From the NCBI GenBank assembly GCA_002298075.1, contig DBLW01000078.1, forward strand, positions 1 through 10,973: DNA of 10,973 nt. The letters run 5' to 3'. This DNA comes from Bacteroidales bacterium UBA714. Lineage in GTDB: Bacteria > Bacteroidota > Bacteroidia > Bacteroidales > UBA932. The notes under the pieces are model-generated. The model saw nothing but the letters and a program-made list of their open reading frames with translations, was not told the origin of the DNA and searched no databases. A program made the position numbers and the translations under genes. Shown piece after piece: positions 1 through 7,921 of the stretch. Numbering within the stretch: the first letter of the stretch is position 1; the number at the start of each line of letters is the position of its first letter.

Positions 1-177
1 AGTTATAATTCATCGAACTCACATTAACATATGAAACCAAATCTTTTCCAAAGAAAGACAATACTGCAATATAATCAAATATATCCCTCACAATCAAGAT
101 GACAGCAGCTTATGCCAAAGCAATCCTGTCAAGTTAAAGAATAAGGTCTTACATTGTGCCCGGACATTCCGGATTGC

Positions 178-219
178 AAAAAAGCCCGGCCCTAAAGTCA
201 TCAGACTTCAGGCCGGGCC
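178..219 (-). terminator. Rho-independent terminator of the SusC/SusD-GH18 operon
   Basis: An 8-bp perfect G+C-rich stem (GCCCGGCC at 185-192 pairs with GGCCGGGC at 212-219) continues through a small internal mismatch into an AAGTC/GACTT stem around the loop ATCA. Read on the minus strand, the hairpin is followed by seven T's (the A-run at 178-184). It begins 27 bp after the stop codon of the last operon gene. On the plus strand it is followed only by a weak mixed sequence, so it should act mainly in the minus direction. Positions 1-177 beyond it show no gene or clear signal. Confidence 0.9.
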
Positions 220-246
220 AGTTTAAAAAGCATTCACGAACTGGCG

Positions 247-1452
247 TCAGTTCTTGAAATTCACATTATCGGTCCAGGAGTTTACCATTCCCCATGGACA
301 TACCGCGTTATGGCCGTTTCCTGTTATGTCCTCGAATATTACCTCGGACTCATTCGGCACTCCTCCTTCATCCACGTTTATGTTCTTATCCAAAGGCCAA
401 TATCCGATGAGGTTCGGGTTCTGAGGATTCACAGAGAAATACATGTTGTCAGTGATTTCCTTAGGGGTCCTCGCCACCTTCCACAGCTTCACCTGACCCA
501 TTGAGCAATTGTTCACGAACCACATGTTTCCGCTGGAAATCATCTGGAACTGGTCAATCTTGCACTTTCCGTCAGAAGGATAGGTCACGCCGGCCTCCTT
601 AATCTTGACGCCGTCACGGTAGATTGCAACCTTCGAATCGGCTTTCGTGCACACGATGGCAACATGATACCACCTGTCCGCCTCCCAGTCCCTATCTGTA
701 GAAATGTCATTATTTCCCATAATCTTGGCCTGAAGGTAGTTGAAAGGACGGTTGGCATCTCCAAACCTGACATAGATCTCGCACCCCTTGTCAGAGTTTC
801 CTGAAGTGAAGAGGGCCTGGTTGTTTTTGCGGAATCCGTCCATCTTAACCCAGGTCTCGATAGTCCAGTCCTCCACTTCAATCCCCCACTCAGAAGTCGG
901 TTCAGCAAGAATAGGAGATGAACTTGAAGGCCTCATAGTAGGCACGGTTACAGAAAGCGGAATCGTCAACACATACACGAATTTGCTCTGTACAGAGGAA
1001 ACCGGAATGTCAGAAGCTGAAGAAGATGCAATACGTACAGGTACCGCATAAGTTGCGCCATCTGATTCAAACGAAGATACGTGAAGGTTGTATGTCACGC
1101 CCACCTCGCCTTTAGGGATGGTAATCTTCCCTTCAGACGGAAGCGCACTTTCCGGAACCGGAAGATAATCAGTGCCGTTCAGGCTATTGAACTCGTCAAT
1201 TTGGGCAGGGTCAAAAACAATCTGCACCTCCACATCCTGCTCGGCCTTCTGTGCAAGCCTCACAAGCATGGGCAAATCGACAGAAGCACCTTCAAGAGTC
1301 ACCATCTGGGACTTTTCGCCACCGGCTGCCGCATCAAAATAGATAATATTGCCTTTCGGACTATATTCAGCATTCTCACAGCCAGCAAGAAGCATTGCGG
1401 CAGCTGCCGCAGCAATAAATGCTATACGTTTCATTGTCATAAAAATATTCAT
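247..1452 (-). CDS. DUF1735/LamG-domain surface lipoprotein, probable glycan-binding partner of the PUL
   Basis: 401 aa, last gene of the operon, starting 18 bp after the GH18 stop codon. The N-terminus is a lipoprotein signal peptide with a lipobox LAGC giving lipidated Cys25. Residues about 35-165 form a beta-rich segment (for example EFNSLNGTDYLPVP near 87-100) like the DUF1735 domains found in Bacteroidota surface glycan-binding proteins and GH18 enzymes. After a Pro/Ser-rich linker (about 171-187), residues about 190-385 look like a LamG/concanavalin-type jelly roll (IETWVKMDGF near 198, WYHVAIV, IYRDGV, MGQVKLWKVART). No catalytic residues were recognised. By position and domain make-up it most likely sits on the cell surface and holds glycan or glycoprotein for the neighbouring GH18 enzyme; that role is inferred. 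The first ATG was chosen because it fits the operon spacing, but the ATGs at codons 5 and 7 would also leave an intact signal peptide. Confidence 0.88.
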   Translation of the reverse strand: MNIFMTMKRIAFIAAAAAAMLLAGCENAEYSPKGNIIYFDAAAGGEKSQMVTLEGASVDLPMLVRLAQKAEQDVEVQIVFDPAQIDEFNSLNGTDYLPVPESALPSEGKITIPKGEVGVTYNLHVSSFESDGATYAVPVRIASSSASDIPVSSVQSKFVYVLTIPLSVTVPTMRPSSSSPILAEPTSEWGIEVEDWTIETWVKMDGFRKNNQALFTSGNSDKGCEIYVRFGDANRPFNYLQAKIMGNNDISTDRDWEADRWYHVAIVCTKADSKVAIYRDGVKIKEAGVTYPSDGKCKIDQFQMISSGNMWFVNNCSMGQVKLWKVARTPKEITDNMYFSVNPQNPNLIGYWPLDKNINVDEGGVPNESEVIFEDITGNGHNAVCPWGMVNSWTDNVNFKN

Positions 1453-1470
1453 ATTAATTCATTCCGGTGG

Positions 1471-2661
1471 TTACTCGGCCTGTCGCCTTTCACGCCAGAT
1501 GCGATACATGTTCGTTATTCCCTGGTCGAGGAATCTCCACTTGCCTCCTACATAGTCGAATCCTACACGGTAGAGGCCGCATCCTCCGATCTGCTGGTCA
1601 AGAGCCCCTCCGCCATATGTACCGCGGTAGATGAAATTTGACATATCCAGGAATCCGCCGCCGGATGACGCATAAGACTCAAAATTCTCAGTGAGAATAG
1701 TCCTTTTAACCGCATCCTCCGCAGTCATCAAGCCATTGGCAATTGACGGTCCGCAGTCGGTGATGACATTGCTGACCCTGTTCTGCAATCCGCCTCCTCC
1801 ATAGGCCTGAAGAATAAAGTAGTCAAAACAGTAGTGCAGCCAATCATCTCCCATACCATAATTCCAGCCTATGTCACCGTCAATGATGAGCAAAAGCTGC
1901 TTCTCAGGCATAGGACGGCCTCCACGGTCACGGTTAGGATTCATAGCTTCACGCCCGAACCAATACGAAAGTTCTTCCACAAATATCCTCTGCTGTACAC
2001 GGTTGTAGTAGAATGGCGTGTATTCCCTTCCACCTGGAGCGTCCATTCCAAGGGCAGGCTCGTAATCCCAATCGTATCCGTCATAACCTGCCTCAATACA
2101 AGCATTGTAGAGATCTTCCACATACCGCCTGATGGCCGGCCTTGCCAATTCTTCATCGTTTGTATTCACCTCATACGATGATTTGCCCAAATAGATATAA
2201 TTGCCGTTCTCATCATACCAGTGAGGGAATCTGCTCTTCGGCAGTCCTTCTCCCGGAAATCTTGAGAAGAACGTCACCACCACCTTGGTTCCCTTTATTT
2301 TCTGCATGACTTCCATGTCGTACTTTCTTGCAGGAGACAAGTCAAACTTTGAAGTGTCCGCTCCGTGCAGGCCCCAGTTTGAGGCTATTGTCACAGAATC
2401 AGGAAGAGCCCTGAGGCTCTCTGAACCTGTATTGGACGCGCCGCTCCAGCTGTCAAACCACACGAAAGTCTGCGGCAGGTCAGGAATCTGCTTCCATTCG
2501 CGCAAAGACTTGAAATATTCCTCATTCTCCGGCGAGATGGCACTGCTGTCATAATCCTGGTCATAACCTTTTACAGGCTTAGGCTCCAGCCAATCGCTAC
2601 AAGCAGCCACCGCACAAAAAGCACAAGAAATGCCAATGATTTTTGCTATTTTATAAATCAT
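1471..2661 (-). CDS. GH18 lipoprotein, endo-beta-N-acetylglucosaminidase-like
   Basis: 396 aa from the ATG at 2661; the frame extends three codons further to a TTG at 2670, which is less likely as a start. A lipobox (AVAAC) gives lipidated Cys21, so the protein is anchored in a membrane, probably facing outward. The GH18 signature DGYDWDYE (bases 2059-2082, residues about 194-201) has all three Asp and the general-acid Glu201, so the site looks active. Further GH18-like parts are FVWFDSW near residue 67 (an early barrel strand) and YFILQAYGGGG (a late strand carrying the Gln-Ala-Tyr motif). Length and single-domain build fit the Bacteroidales GH18 group that includes enzymes cutting between the two core GlcNAc residues of N-glycans by substrate-assisted catalysis. 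The endoglycosidase rather than chitinase assignment rests on the SusC/SusD and DUF1735-LamG neighbours. High-mannose or complex-type specificity cannot be read from the sequence. Confidence 0.9.
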   Translation of the reverse strand: MIYKIAKIIGISCAFCAVAACSDWLEPKPVKGYDQDYDSSAISPENEEYFKSLREWKQIPDLPQTFVWFDSWSGASNTGSESLRALPDSVTIASNWGLHGADTSKFDLSPARKYDMEVMQKIKGTKVVVTFFSRFPGEGLPKSRFPHWYDENGNYIYLGKSSYEVNTNDEELARPAIRRYVEDLYNACIEAGYDGYDWDYEPALGMDAPGGREYTPFYYNRVQQRIFVEELSYWFGREAMNPNRDRGGRPMPEKQLLLIIDGDIGWNYGMGDDWLHYCFDYFILQAYGGGGLQNRVSNVITDCGPSIANGLMTAEDAVKRTILTENFESYASSGGGFLDMSNFIYRGTYGGGALDQQIGGCGLYRVGFDYVGGKWRFLDQGITNMYRIWRERRQAE

Positions 2662-2682
2662 GATTTTCAAAATGTTTATTTA

Positions 2683-4236
2683 TTAGTTCTTTTTTGCCCA
2701 GTCAAGATCCTTTGAGAACCAGTCCTGGCCGCCGAAATATTTTGCTACGGCGCTCTCGCAGTTCACCGGATTCTGGGAATACTCCTGGTCAGGATATTTC
2801 AGACGGCGCATTCCACGCTCCAGGGTCACGCCCTCAGAACCTGCAAGGCTGCAAGTCGGGATGAGTTCAGGATAGCCAGTGCGGCGGAAATCGCTCCAAG
2901 ACTCAAGACCGAAAGGATAATTGGCAATATACTTCTGGGTGAGAATCTGCTTGAGGTGCCCCTCCTGCGTGCTCTCGCTGCTCCATGCCACACCCGGAAC
3001 GGAAGTGAGAGTGTAATTGTTGGACGTATTGTAACTATCAGTATAAGCGAATGAGCCTCCCGGATGTGACATATAGTTTCCTGCTGCAACGCCCCACTGT
3101 CCCATGGAAGTCTCGATGGCCTTGTTATAATATGTCTCGGCATCTCCCGCGATATAGTTCTTGAGCGCGGCCTCCGCCATCAGGAACCATGACTCAGCTG
3201 CATAGAACACAGGCATAGGAGTATCCTGAACAGCACCAGGCTTTGAATATCTTGCACTCGCACCGCCAATCTGCCCCGGCATATAGCCAATCCTCAAGCC
3301 GTTGTACGCACCTCCGGTCGTACGGGTAAAGTATTTTGCAAGACGAGGGTCATTGTAACCGTTCATATATGTTGTGATGGAAGCATTGATGCAGAGGTCA
3401 CCCCAAGACACCGCCGCCTTATAGACAGGGTTGTCATTCGTCGGCAATGTAGGATTGTCCGCATTGTCCAGCAACATTCCGCTGAGCATTGCCTCCTGCA
3501 TCGCAGTCTTGGCCAGGTCCTCATTCATTGAGCTGATCCTCATGGCAATGCGGAACTTCAGCGAGTTAGCATACTTAAGCCATTTTGAGAAATCACCCTT
3601 GAACATTATGTCATACTCTGCAAGGGCCGGAGAAGGCGTATTGCCATAACTCTCAAGCGAGGCGATGACAGAAGAGATATCCTCGAGAAGTTTCGGATAA
3701 AGCTCATCAAGGGCGTCATATTCCACCTCAAAGGCACCTGAGCCGACCTTTGAATAAGGAATCGGGCCATAAGTGTCAGCTACCCTATGCATAATAGCAA
3801 CTTTGAGCACATTGGAGACCACATAAACGGCTCCTTCTCCCCCTGTCTCCTCCACTACTCTGAAATAGTTGGAATAGAACGGTGACATGAAGTCGATATA
3901 AGGGCCGCGGTACATTGTCTCCTGCGGGTTCCAGTTGGCAACCTGATGTCCGTTTCCTCCGTGGTTGTTGAACATGTTCGGAGCCGAATAGTATCCTCCG
4001 AGCTGCCCGTAAACCAGCTGGTCTGTCATCTGCGAATTGTTCTCCTGCTGCGGCTGAAGCAGATAAATCATCGCAGGCAAAAGTGTTCCTACCTTCTCCA
4101 CGGAGCTCATGTTGTCCGGATCAAGGTCAGTAGGATGAATATTTATATTCTCGAAGTTCTTGGTACAGGACACAGCAATGAGCGAACCTGCCGCCACAAC
4201 AGCAAGAATGTTTTTTATTGTAATCTTGTTTATCAT
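2683..4236 (-). CDS. SusD/RagB-family glycan-binding lipoprotein (SusD-like_2 type)
   Basis: 517 aa, of usual SusD length, starting 12 bp after the SusC stop codon. The signal peptide ends in a lipobox (AVSC) with lipidated Cys24. The mature N-terminus (FENINIHPTDLDPDN, about 28-42) is typical of the SusD-like_2 branch, as is the C-terminal region with LESWSDFRRTGYPEL. Helical, TPR-like segments run through the middle (for example FKGDFSKWLKYANSLKFRIAMRIS). SusD proteins sit on the outer face of the outer membrane as a lid over the SusC barrel, binding oligosaccharide and closing on it for import. The direct SusC-SusD adjacency marks these two as a working pair. The ligand is not readable from the sequence; from the GH18 neighbour it is inferred to be an N-glycan-type oligosaccharide. 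Confidence 0.95.
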   Translation of the reverse strand: MINKITIKNILAVVAAGSLIAVSCTKNFENINIHPTDLDPDNMSSVEKVGTLLPAMIYLLQPQQENNSQMTDQLVYGQLGGYYSAPNMFNNHGGNGHQVANWNPQETMYRGPYIDFMSPFYSNYFRVVEETGGEGAVYVVSNVLKVAIMHRVADTYGPIPYSKVGSGAFEVEYDALDELYPKLLEDISSVIASLESYGNTPSPALAEYDIMFKGDFSKWLKYANSLKFRIAMRISSMNEDLAKTAMQEAMLSGMLLDNADNPTLPTNDNPVYKAAVSWGDLCINASITTYMNGYNDPRLAKYFTRTTGGAYNGLRIGYMPGQIGGASARYSKPGAVQDTPMPVFYAAESWFLMAEAALKNYIAGDAETYYNKAIETSMGQWGVAAGNYMSHPGGSFAYTDSYNTSNNYTLTSVPGVAWSSESTQEGHLKQILTQKYIANYPFGLESWSDFRRTGYPELIPTCSLAGSEGVTLERGMRRLKYPDQEYSQNPVNCESAVAKYFGGQDWFSKDLDWAKKN

Positions 4237-4248
4237 TTCGTTCCTGTT

Positions 4249-7200
4249 TTAGAAGTTGAGTTTTACATTGAAACCGAAGCTTCTCAGACTTGGTGTCATG
4301 AAAAGGTCCACACCCGTATAGAAAGTGGATGAGGCAGAAGATACAAGCTCAGGATCAAAAGGAGCCTTGCAGTATATCATCCAAAGGTTGTTGGCGACAA
4401 GACCTACAGTGATGTCGCAGACATTCTTCAGATATTTCCTGTTGATGGTGTACTCGAGGCTGAGTTCCTGCAGGCGGACGTTAGTAGCGTCATAGACATA
4501 GTAGTCAGCCTCTCCGCCGCTTGCACCGATTACCTTAAGGTAGTCATATGCAGACACCATGGTTCCGTTCATCTGTACACCTCCCAGTTCCCTGAGCTGC
4601 GCACTGCGCTCAGATACTCCGTGGTAGTCCATATATGCCTGAGTCTGTGAAACCACATTGCCGCCGATACGGGCAGTGAAGAGGAAGTTCAGGCGTATGC
4701 CGTCCCATGAAAGAGAGTTGCGCCATCCGAGATTGGCCTTTGGAAGCAGAGAGCCTACTTTCCTGTACTCAGTGTTTTCCATAGAAGGCACACCATCAAT
4801 CACTTCAATCATTCCGTAACGGTCACGTTTCCAGTCCCTGTTTACATAAATGTCACCCATTGTACCGTCCTTAACCAAACGCACTGTAGGGCCTCCAAGG
4901 TTGGCTTTTTCAACAGCAGGAAGAGAAATGAGCTCGCCATCCACAGGATTCCTGACTCCGTCCACAAGGCTTACAATCTTGTTCCTGTTCATGGAAGCAG
5001 TCAGATTTGATGACCACGCGAATTTGCCCCATTTGTTATCATATCCAAGGGCAGCCTCGATACCTGAGTTCTGGATATTTCCGGCCTGCACAGGGACAGC
5101 CCTGTATCCTGAGCCTCCGGAAAGCGGAGCCTCAAAAGTCTGGTTCATGGTATTGGAATGATAATAAGTCAAATCCAGGCTGAGGGTATTGTCGATGAAC
5201 TTCAGGTTGAGACCGGCCTCATATGACTGGGTGAGCTCAGGCTTGAGATCAAAGTTCGGATAGAGATCTCTCACCTTGAAATAATTGTTCTGAGGGTCAT
5301 ACTCATACCTAACCTTTGTCATGTGAGGGTCGTAGGAGTTACCCACTGACGTGTATGAGAAACGTGCCTTGAGGAAGCTGAACCACTTCGGCATGGTGAA
5401 CATCTCATGGAAAAGAGCGGAGACTCCGACTGAAGGATAGACAAAAGGCTTTTTGCCGTAAGAAGAGAATGCAAGGGCCGAATCCCAGTCCGCACGAACT
5501 GTTCCGTTGAGGAAGAGGTAGCTCTTCCATCCGAGCTCGACATTGGCGAAGACAGACTGTGTCTGACGTCTCATACCATCCCTGTCCACCTTATAGTAAC
5601 CGCTTCCGACTATGTTCTCGACAGAGAAGAAGTTGGTAACGTCCCTCAAATCACCTTCAGTCTCGCTCATCTCCACTCTCGTGTCCTTGATTGAGCCTCC
5701 GACATTGGCGATAAGACTGAATCCTCCCCAAGTCTTATTTACATTGGCAATAGCATCCGCATATGTCTGACGGTCGAAGTTCACCCTCTCGAGATAGCGT
5801 CCCTTAGGACCTGCAAGAATGGCATTTGTTCCAGCATGCATCTTCTTGGTGTACTTGTTGTCCGAGTTGTCGATACTTGCACGGCCCTGGATGTTGAGCC
5901 AGTCCGTGATCTTGTACTGAAGGCTTGCGGAGAGCTTGTACCTGCGCTTGACATTCTCGCGGTTCATGCGGTACATCGTCCAATACGGGTTGTTGTCGGC
6001 CAGATTGATGCCGTCGCTTATGGTCTTTGGCCAATACTGGTCATTGCGCTCAAGAGACGGGTCCCATCTTTCGTAAACCTCGATGTCAGCGAAGTCCTCG
6101 CCCCTCGGGAAAAGGTAGAGGGCAGTGAGAGGGTTGTAGTACGTTCCGGAAGACACCATGTTCTTGTCATTCTGCAAGATATAGTTCGCGCTCACGTCAA
6201 GGAGGAACTTGTCATTGAGGAATGATGTAGTGTTGCGGAAGTTGAAGTTGTAACGGTTGTAATCGTTGTTCGGAAGGATGCCCGCAGCATTAGTGGCTGC
6301 AACTGAAATGTAAGCCTGGTTCTTTTCCGTTCCCGTAGAAAGCGACAGAGTGTTCGTCACTGTGCTTCCGGTGTTGAAGAAGTTCTCAGGATTGTACGCG
6401 TAGGCATTTGGCTGGCTCCACATATTCTTGTCTGTCGGAGAGCTCGCATACTTGTTCTGGAAGCGAGGCATCATCAGCGGGTCGCTGAACATGGTGTTGT
6501 TGCTGTATGTCAGCGATGTCTTTCCTGCCTTTCCTTTTTTAGTTGTGATGAGCACGACTCCGTTCGCACCTTCATAACCGTAAAGAGCCGCAGCTGAAGG
6601 GCCGGTAAGAAGGGAAATGCTCTCGATGTCGTCAGGGTTGATGTCAGCTGACGCCTGTGAACCAGGCTGGTCTGTCATGGCTCCGTCACCTCCCTTGGTT
6701 GCAGGGTTGTACATAGGAACACCATCAATCACATAGAGGGCGTTGTTGTTCTGGGTAATGGACTTGGCACCGCGCATCACGACCTTCACTGCTCCTCCGG
6801 GACCGGAAGAACTGTTGTTGATCTGCACGCCGGCAGCCTTTCCGGCAAGAGCATTCATGAAGTTGGTGCTCTTGACAGTCTGCAGTTCCTCACCGCTGAC
6901 CTGCTGCACGTTATATGTCAGTGCTTTTTCTGATCTCTTGATACCGAGAGCCGTGACCACGACTTCATCCAGAAATTCGGAAGAGACCTCAAGGGTGGCA
7001 TTAAGAGTCGGCTGTCCGTCATAGACAATCTCAACATCATTATAACCCAGGAGAGAGAAGACTATGATGTCTCCTTTCTTAACTCCGGAAAGGGCATATT
7101 CACCGTCCAGACCGGTGGATACTCCGCCCGTGCTTCCCTTGACCATGACCGCGGCGCCGACAAGCGGTCCCTGGTCGTCAGATACTATACCGCTGATACC

Positions 7201-7302
7201 CCCCCCCGATACAGGGGACTGCGCATAAGCGACTGGCACCAGCACATTCAACGCTGCCAGAGCCAATATGGCGAGACAGCATTTGAACAATGAAGATTTC
7301 AT
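4249..7302 (-). CDS. SusC/RagA-family TonB-dependent outer membrane transporter
   Basis: 1017 aa from the preferred ATG at 7302. In-frame ATGs also exist at 7314 and 7362; 7302 is chosen because it begins a standard signal peptide (MKSSLFKCC then a hydrophobic core, cleavage after AYA at residue 27). Next come a carboxypeptidase-regulatory-like beta domain (about 37-105, with the LDGEY and SLLGYN motifs), a TonB-box-like stretch DEVVVTALG (112-120), and a plug domain (about 120-258) carrying the SusC signature around NPDDIESISLLTGPSAAALYG. A long beta-barrel follows, ending in an aromatic residue (VKLNF), the usual outer membrane insertion signal. It imports oligosaccharide into the periplasm with energy from TonB-ExbBD. 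The oddity is a run of nine G's at codons 32-35, just after signal peptide cleavage. The frame is open at this length, but one base more or less would close it within eight codons. Confidence 0.95.
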   Translation of the reverse strand: MKSSLFKCCLAILALAALNVLVPVAYAQSPVSGGGISGIVSDDQGPLVGAAVMVKGSTGGVSTGLDGEYALSGVKKGDIIVFSLLGYNDVEIVYDGQPTLNATLEVSSEFLDEVVVTALGIKRSEKALTYNVQQVSGEELQTVKSTNFMNALAGKAAGVQINNSSSGPGGAVKVVMRGAKSITQNNNALYVIDGVPMYNPATKGGDGAMTDQPGSQASADINPDDIESISLLTGPSAAALYGYEGANGVVLITTKKGKAGKTSLTYSNNTMFSDPLMMPRFQNKYASSPTDKNMWSQPNAYAYNPENFFNTGSTVTNTLSLSTGTEKNQAYISVAATNAAGILPNNDYNRYNFNFRNTTSFLNDKFLLDVSANYILQNDKNMVSSGTYYNPLTALYLFPRGEDFADIEVYERWDPSLERNDQYWPKTISDGINLADNNPYWTMYRMNRENVKRRYKLSASLQYKITDWLNIQGRASIDNSDNKYTKKMHAGTNAILAGPKGRYLERVNFDRQTYADAIANVNKTWGGFSLIANVGGSIKDTRVEMSETEGDLRDVTNFFSVENIVGSGYYKVDRDGMRRQTQSVFANVELGWKSYLFLNGTVRADWDSALAFSSYGKKPFVYPSVGVSALFHEMFTMPKWFSFLKARFSYTSVGNSYDPHMTKVRYEYDPQNNYFKVRDLYPNFDLKPELTQSYEAGLNLKFIDNTLSLDLTYYHSNTMNQTFEAPLSGGSGYRAVPVQAGNIQNSGIEAALGYDNKWGKFAWSSNLTASMNRNKIVSLVDGVRNPVDGELISLPAVEKANLGGPTVRLVKDGTMGDIYVNRDWKRDRYGMIEVIDGVPSMENTEYRKVGSLLPKANLGWRNSLSWDGIRLNFLFTARIGGNVVSQTQAYMDYHGVSERSAQLRELGGVQMNGTMVSAYDYLKVIGASGGEADYYVYDATNVRLQELSLEYTINRKYLKNVCDITVGLVANNLWMIYCKAPFDPELVSSASSTFYTGVDLFMTPSLRSFGFNVKLNF
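7199..7207 (-). repeat. Nine-G homopolymer tract inside the SusC gene
   Basis: The plus strand shows nine consecutive C's, read as G's in the SusC frame (codons TCG GGG GGG GGT, Ser-Gly-Gly-Gly). It lies directly after the predicted signal peptide cleavage site. Loss of one G brings a TAG into frame at 7185-7187; gain of one G brings a TGA into frame at 7178-7180. The pentamer GATAC occurs three times around it on the plus strand (7181, 7195 and 7208), and the C's can pair with GGGG at 7214-7217 across a six-base loop. Confidence 0.9.
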
Positions 7303-7403
7303 TGTTTTTACCATAAATAAAATTAATAAAGTTGTTAATAGTTGGGAACAGCCTGCTTTCATTCAGACACACGATGCCTGACAAATTTCAAGCGTTCCTA
7401 ATA

Positions 7404-7434
7404 CAAAATTAATGATTCTTCATAATATTGCAAC
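7404..7434 (-). promoter_or_regulatory. Bacteroidota-type promoter of the SusC/SusD-GH18 operon
   Basis: On the minus strand a perfect -7 element TAATTTTG (7404-7411, consensus TAnnTTTG) lies 19 bp from a GTTG (7431-7434) that matches the -33 TTTG in three of four positions. Transcription would start near 7397, giving a leader of about 95 nt before the ATG at 7302. This start lies upstream of all three candidate SusC ATGs, so it does not choose between them. Confidence 0.6.
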
Positions 7435-7730
7435 ATAAAAAGCATATTTTTAAAAGGTTTTAGCATGAAACCGGCCATTCCTAAACTTACAATACATAAG
7501 GTTTCATTTGCAGGGTAGCCTCCGATTCTTTAAGCTCCGCATCTCCAGTTTTTCCCGATGCGCAAGGAGGAATTTGCTTTTTGCAATGGAATGGAGCGCC
7601 ATGATTATTGACACATTGCTGCAATACGACTCCCCTATCCTGGGGAACTGCATTCCCATGAAAACACTGATAGCAAGCCCATTACGCGCCACGAACAGCA
7701 TAGTACTTTTATAACACGTCCAGCAAGACG
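7435..7730. other. Intergenic stretch without a convincing gene
   Basis: No open frame here has recognisable protein motifs. On the minus strand a frame stays open across 7504-7836, but it runs through a tandem repeat and gives low-complexity Cys/Ile/Pro/Leu/Tyr/His sequence, so it is not called. On the plus strand a 68-codon frame (7508-7714) overlaps it and is also not called. Small structures seen are a GGTTT/AAACC hairpin (7456-7472) followed on the minus strand by TTTT, which could be a weak terminator upstream of the SusC promoter, and a 7-bp inverted repeat TGAAACC/GGTTTCA (7466-7472 and 7500-7506). The stretch may belong to a degraded or dispersed repeat together with 7731-8074. Confidence 0.4.
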
Positions 7731-7732
7731 CG

Positions 7733-7838
7733 ATGGAAAATGGGAAAAGATACAATGGCAGATGATACAATGGCAGATGATACAATGGGAAAATGATACA
7801 ACGGCAAATGATACAACGGCAAAAGATACATGGCAAAA
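7733..7838. repeat. 15-bp direct tandem repeat array (minisatellite)
   Basis: Six units begin with GATACA: 7749-7763 and 7764-7778 are identical (GATACAATGGCAGAT), 7779-7794 is 16 bp, 7795-7809 and 7810-7824 are GATACAACGGCAAAT and GATACAACGGCAAAA, and 7825-7838 is a shortened 14-bp unit. A degenerate leader (7733-7748, ATGGAAAATGGGAAAA) resembles unit 3. The identical first pair and diverged later units suggest recent duplication at one end. No spacers separate the units, so it is not a CRISPR array. Confidence 0.92.
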
Positions 7839-7921
7839 CGGTTTAAATATCGGGCAAATCTTAAACCGAATTGCTTTTTTGAAGCATTCCGTAAAAATTC
7901 GGCGCGTTTTTTAAACCGTTT
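7836..7921. repeat. Nested inverted repeats sharing a TTAAACCG element
   Basis: The outer arms are a perfect 12-bp inverted repeat, AAACGGTTTAAA (7836-7847) and TTTAAACCGTTT (7910-7921). Inside are CCGAATT/AATTCGG (7866-7872 and 7896-7902) and TGCTT/AAGCA (7872-7876 and 7882-7886). A further TTAAACCG copy at 7861-7868 can also pair with the left arm, so two alternative folds are possible. The structure begins inside the last tandem repeat unit. Read on the minus strand it lies about 150-240 nt past the metallopeptidase stop codon, so it could end that transcript, although no long T-run follows. Confidence 0.7.

Noticed and set aside
1081..1641. 186-codon plus-strand open frame
   Set aside because: It is antisense to the DUF1735-LamG gene and the end of the GH18 gene, both well supported, and has no motifs of its own.
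5804..6225. Overlapping frames inside the SusC barrel region, on both strands
   Set aside because: They are shadows of the long SusC coding sequence, without domains or signals.
7303..7362. Longer SusC start at 7362
   Set aside because: It would add about 20 residues ahead of a complete signal peptide that begins at 7302. Both are downstream of the predicted promoter, so this is a preference and not proof.
7508..7714. 68-codon plus-strand open frame
   Set aside because: Short, no motif, opposite to another equally unconvincing frame, and no promoter or partner gene nearby.
7504..7836. 110-codon minus-strand open frame across the tandem repeat
   Set aside because: Its beginning is translated minisatellite (repeated Cys-Ile-Ile and Pro-Leu-Tyr-His-Leu units that change frame at the 16-bp unit), and the rest shows no recognisable domain; a plus-strand frame overlaps it. 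Repeat-driven openness is the simpler explanation.
7749..7838. CRISPR array
   Set aside because: Units are 15 bp and directly abutting with no unique spacers, and no cas genes are present.
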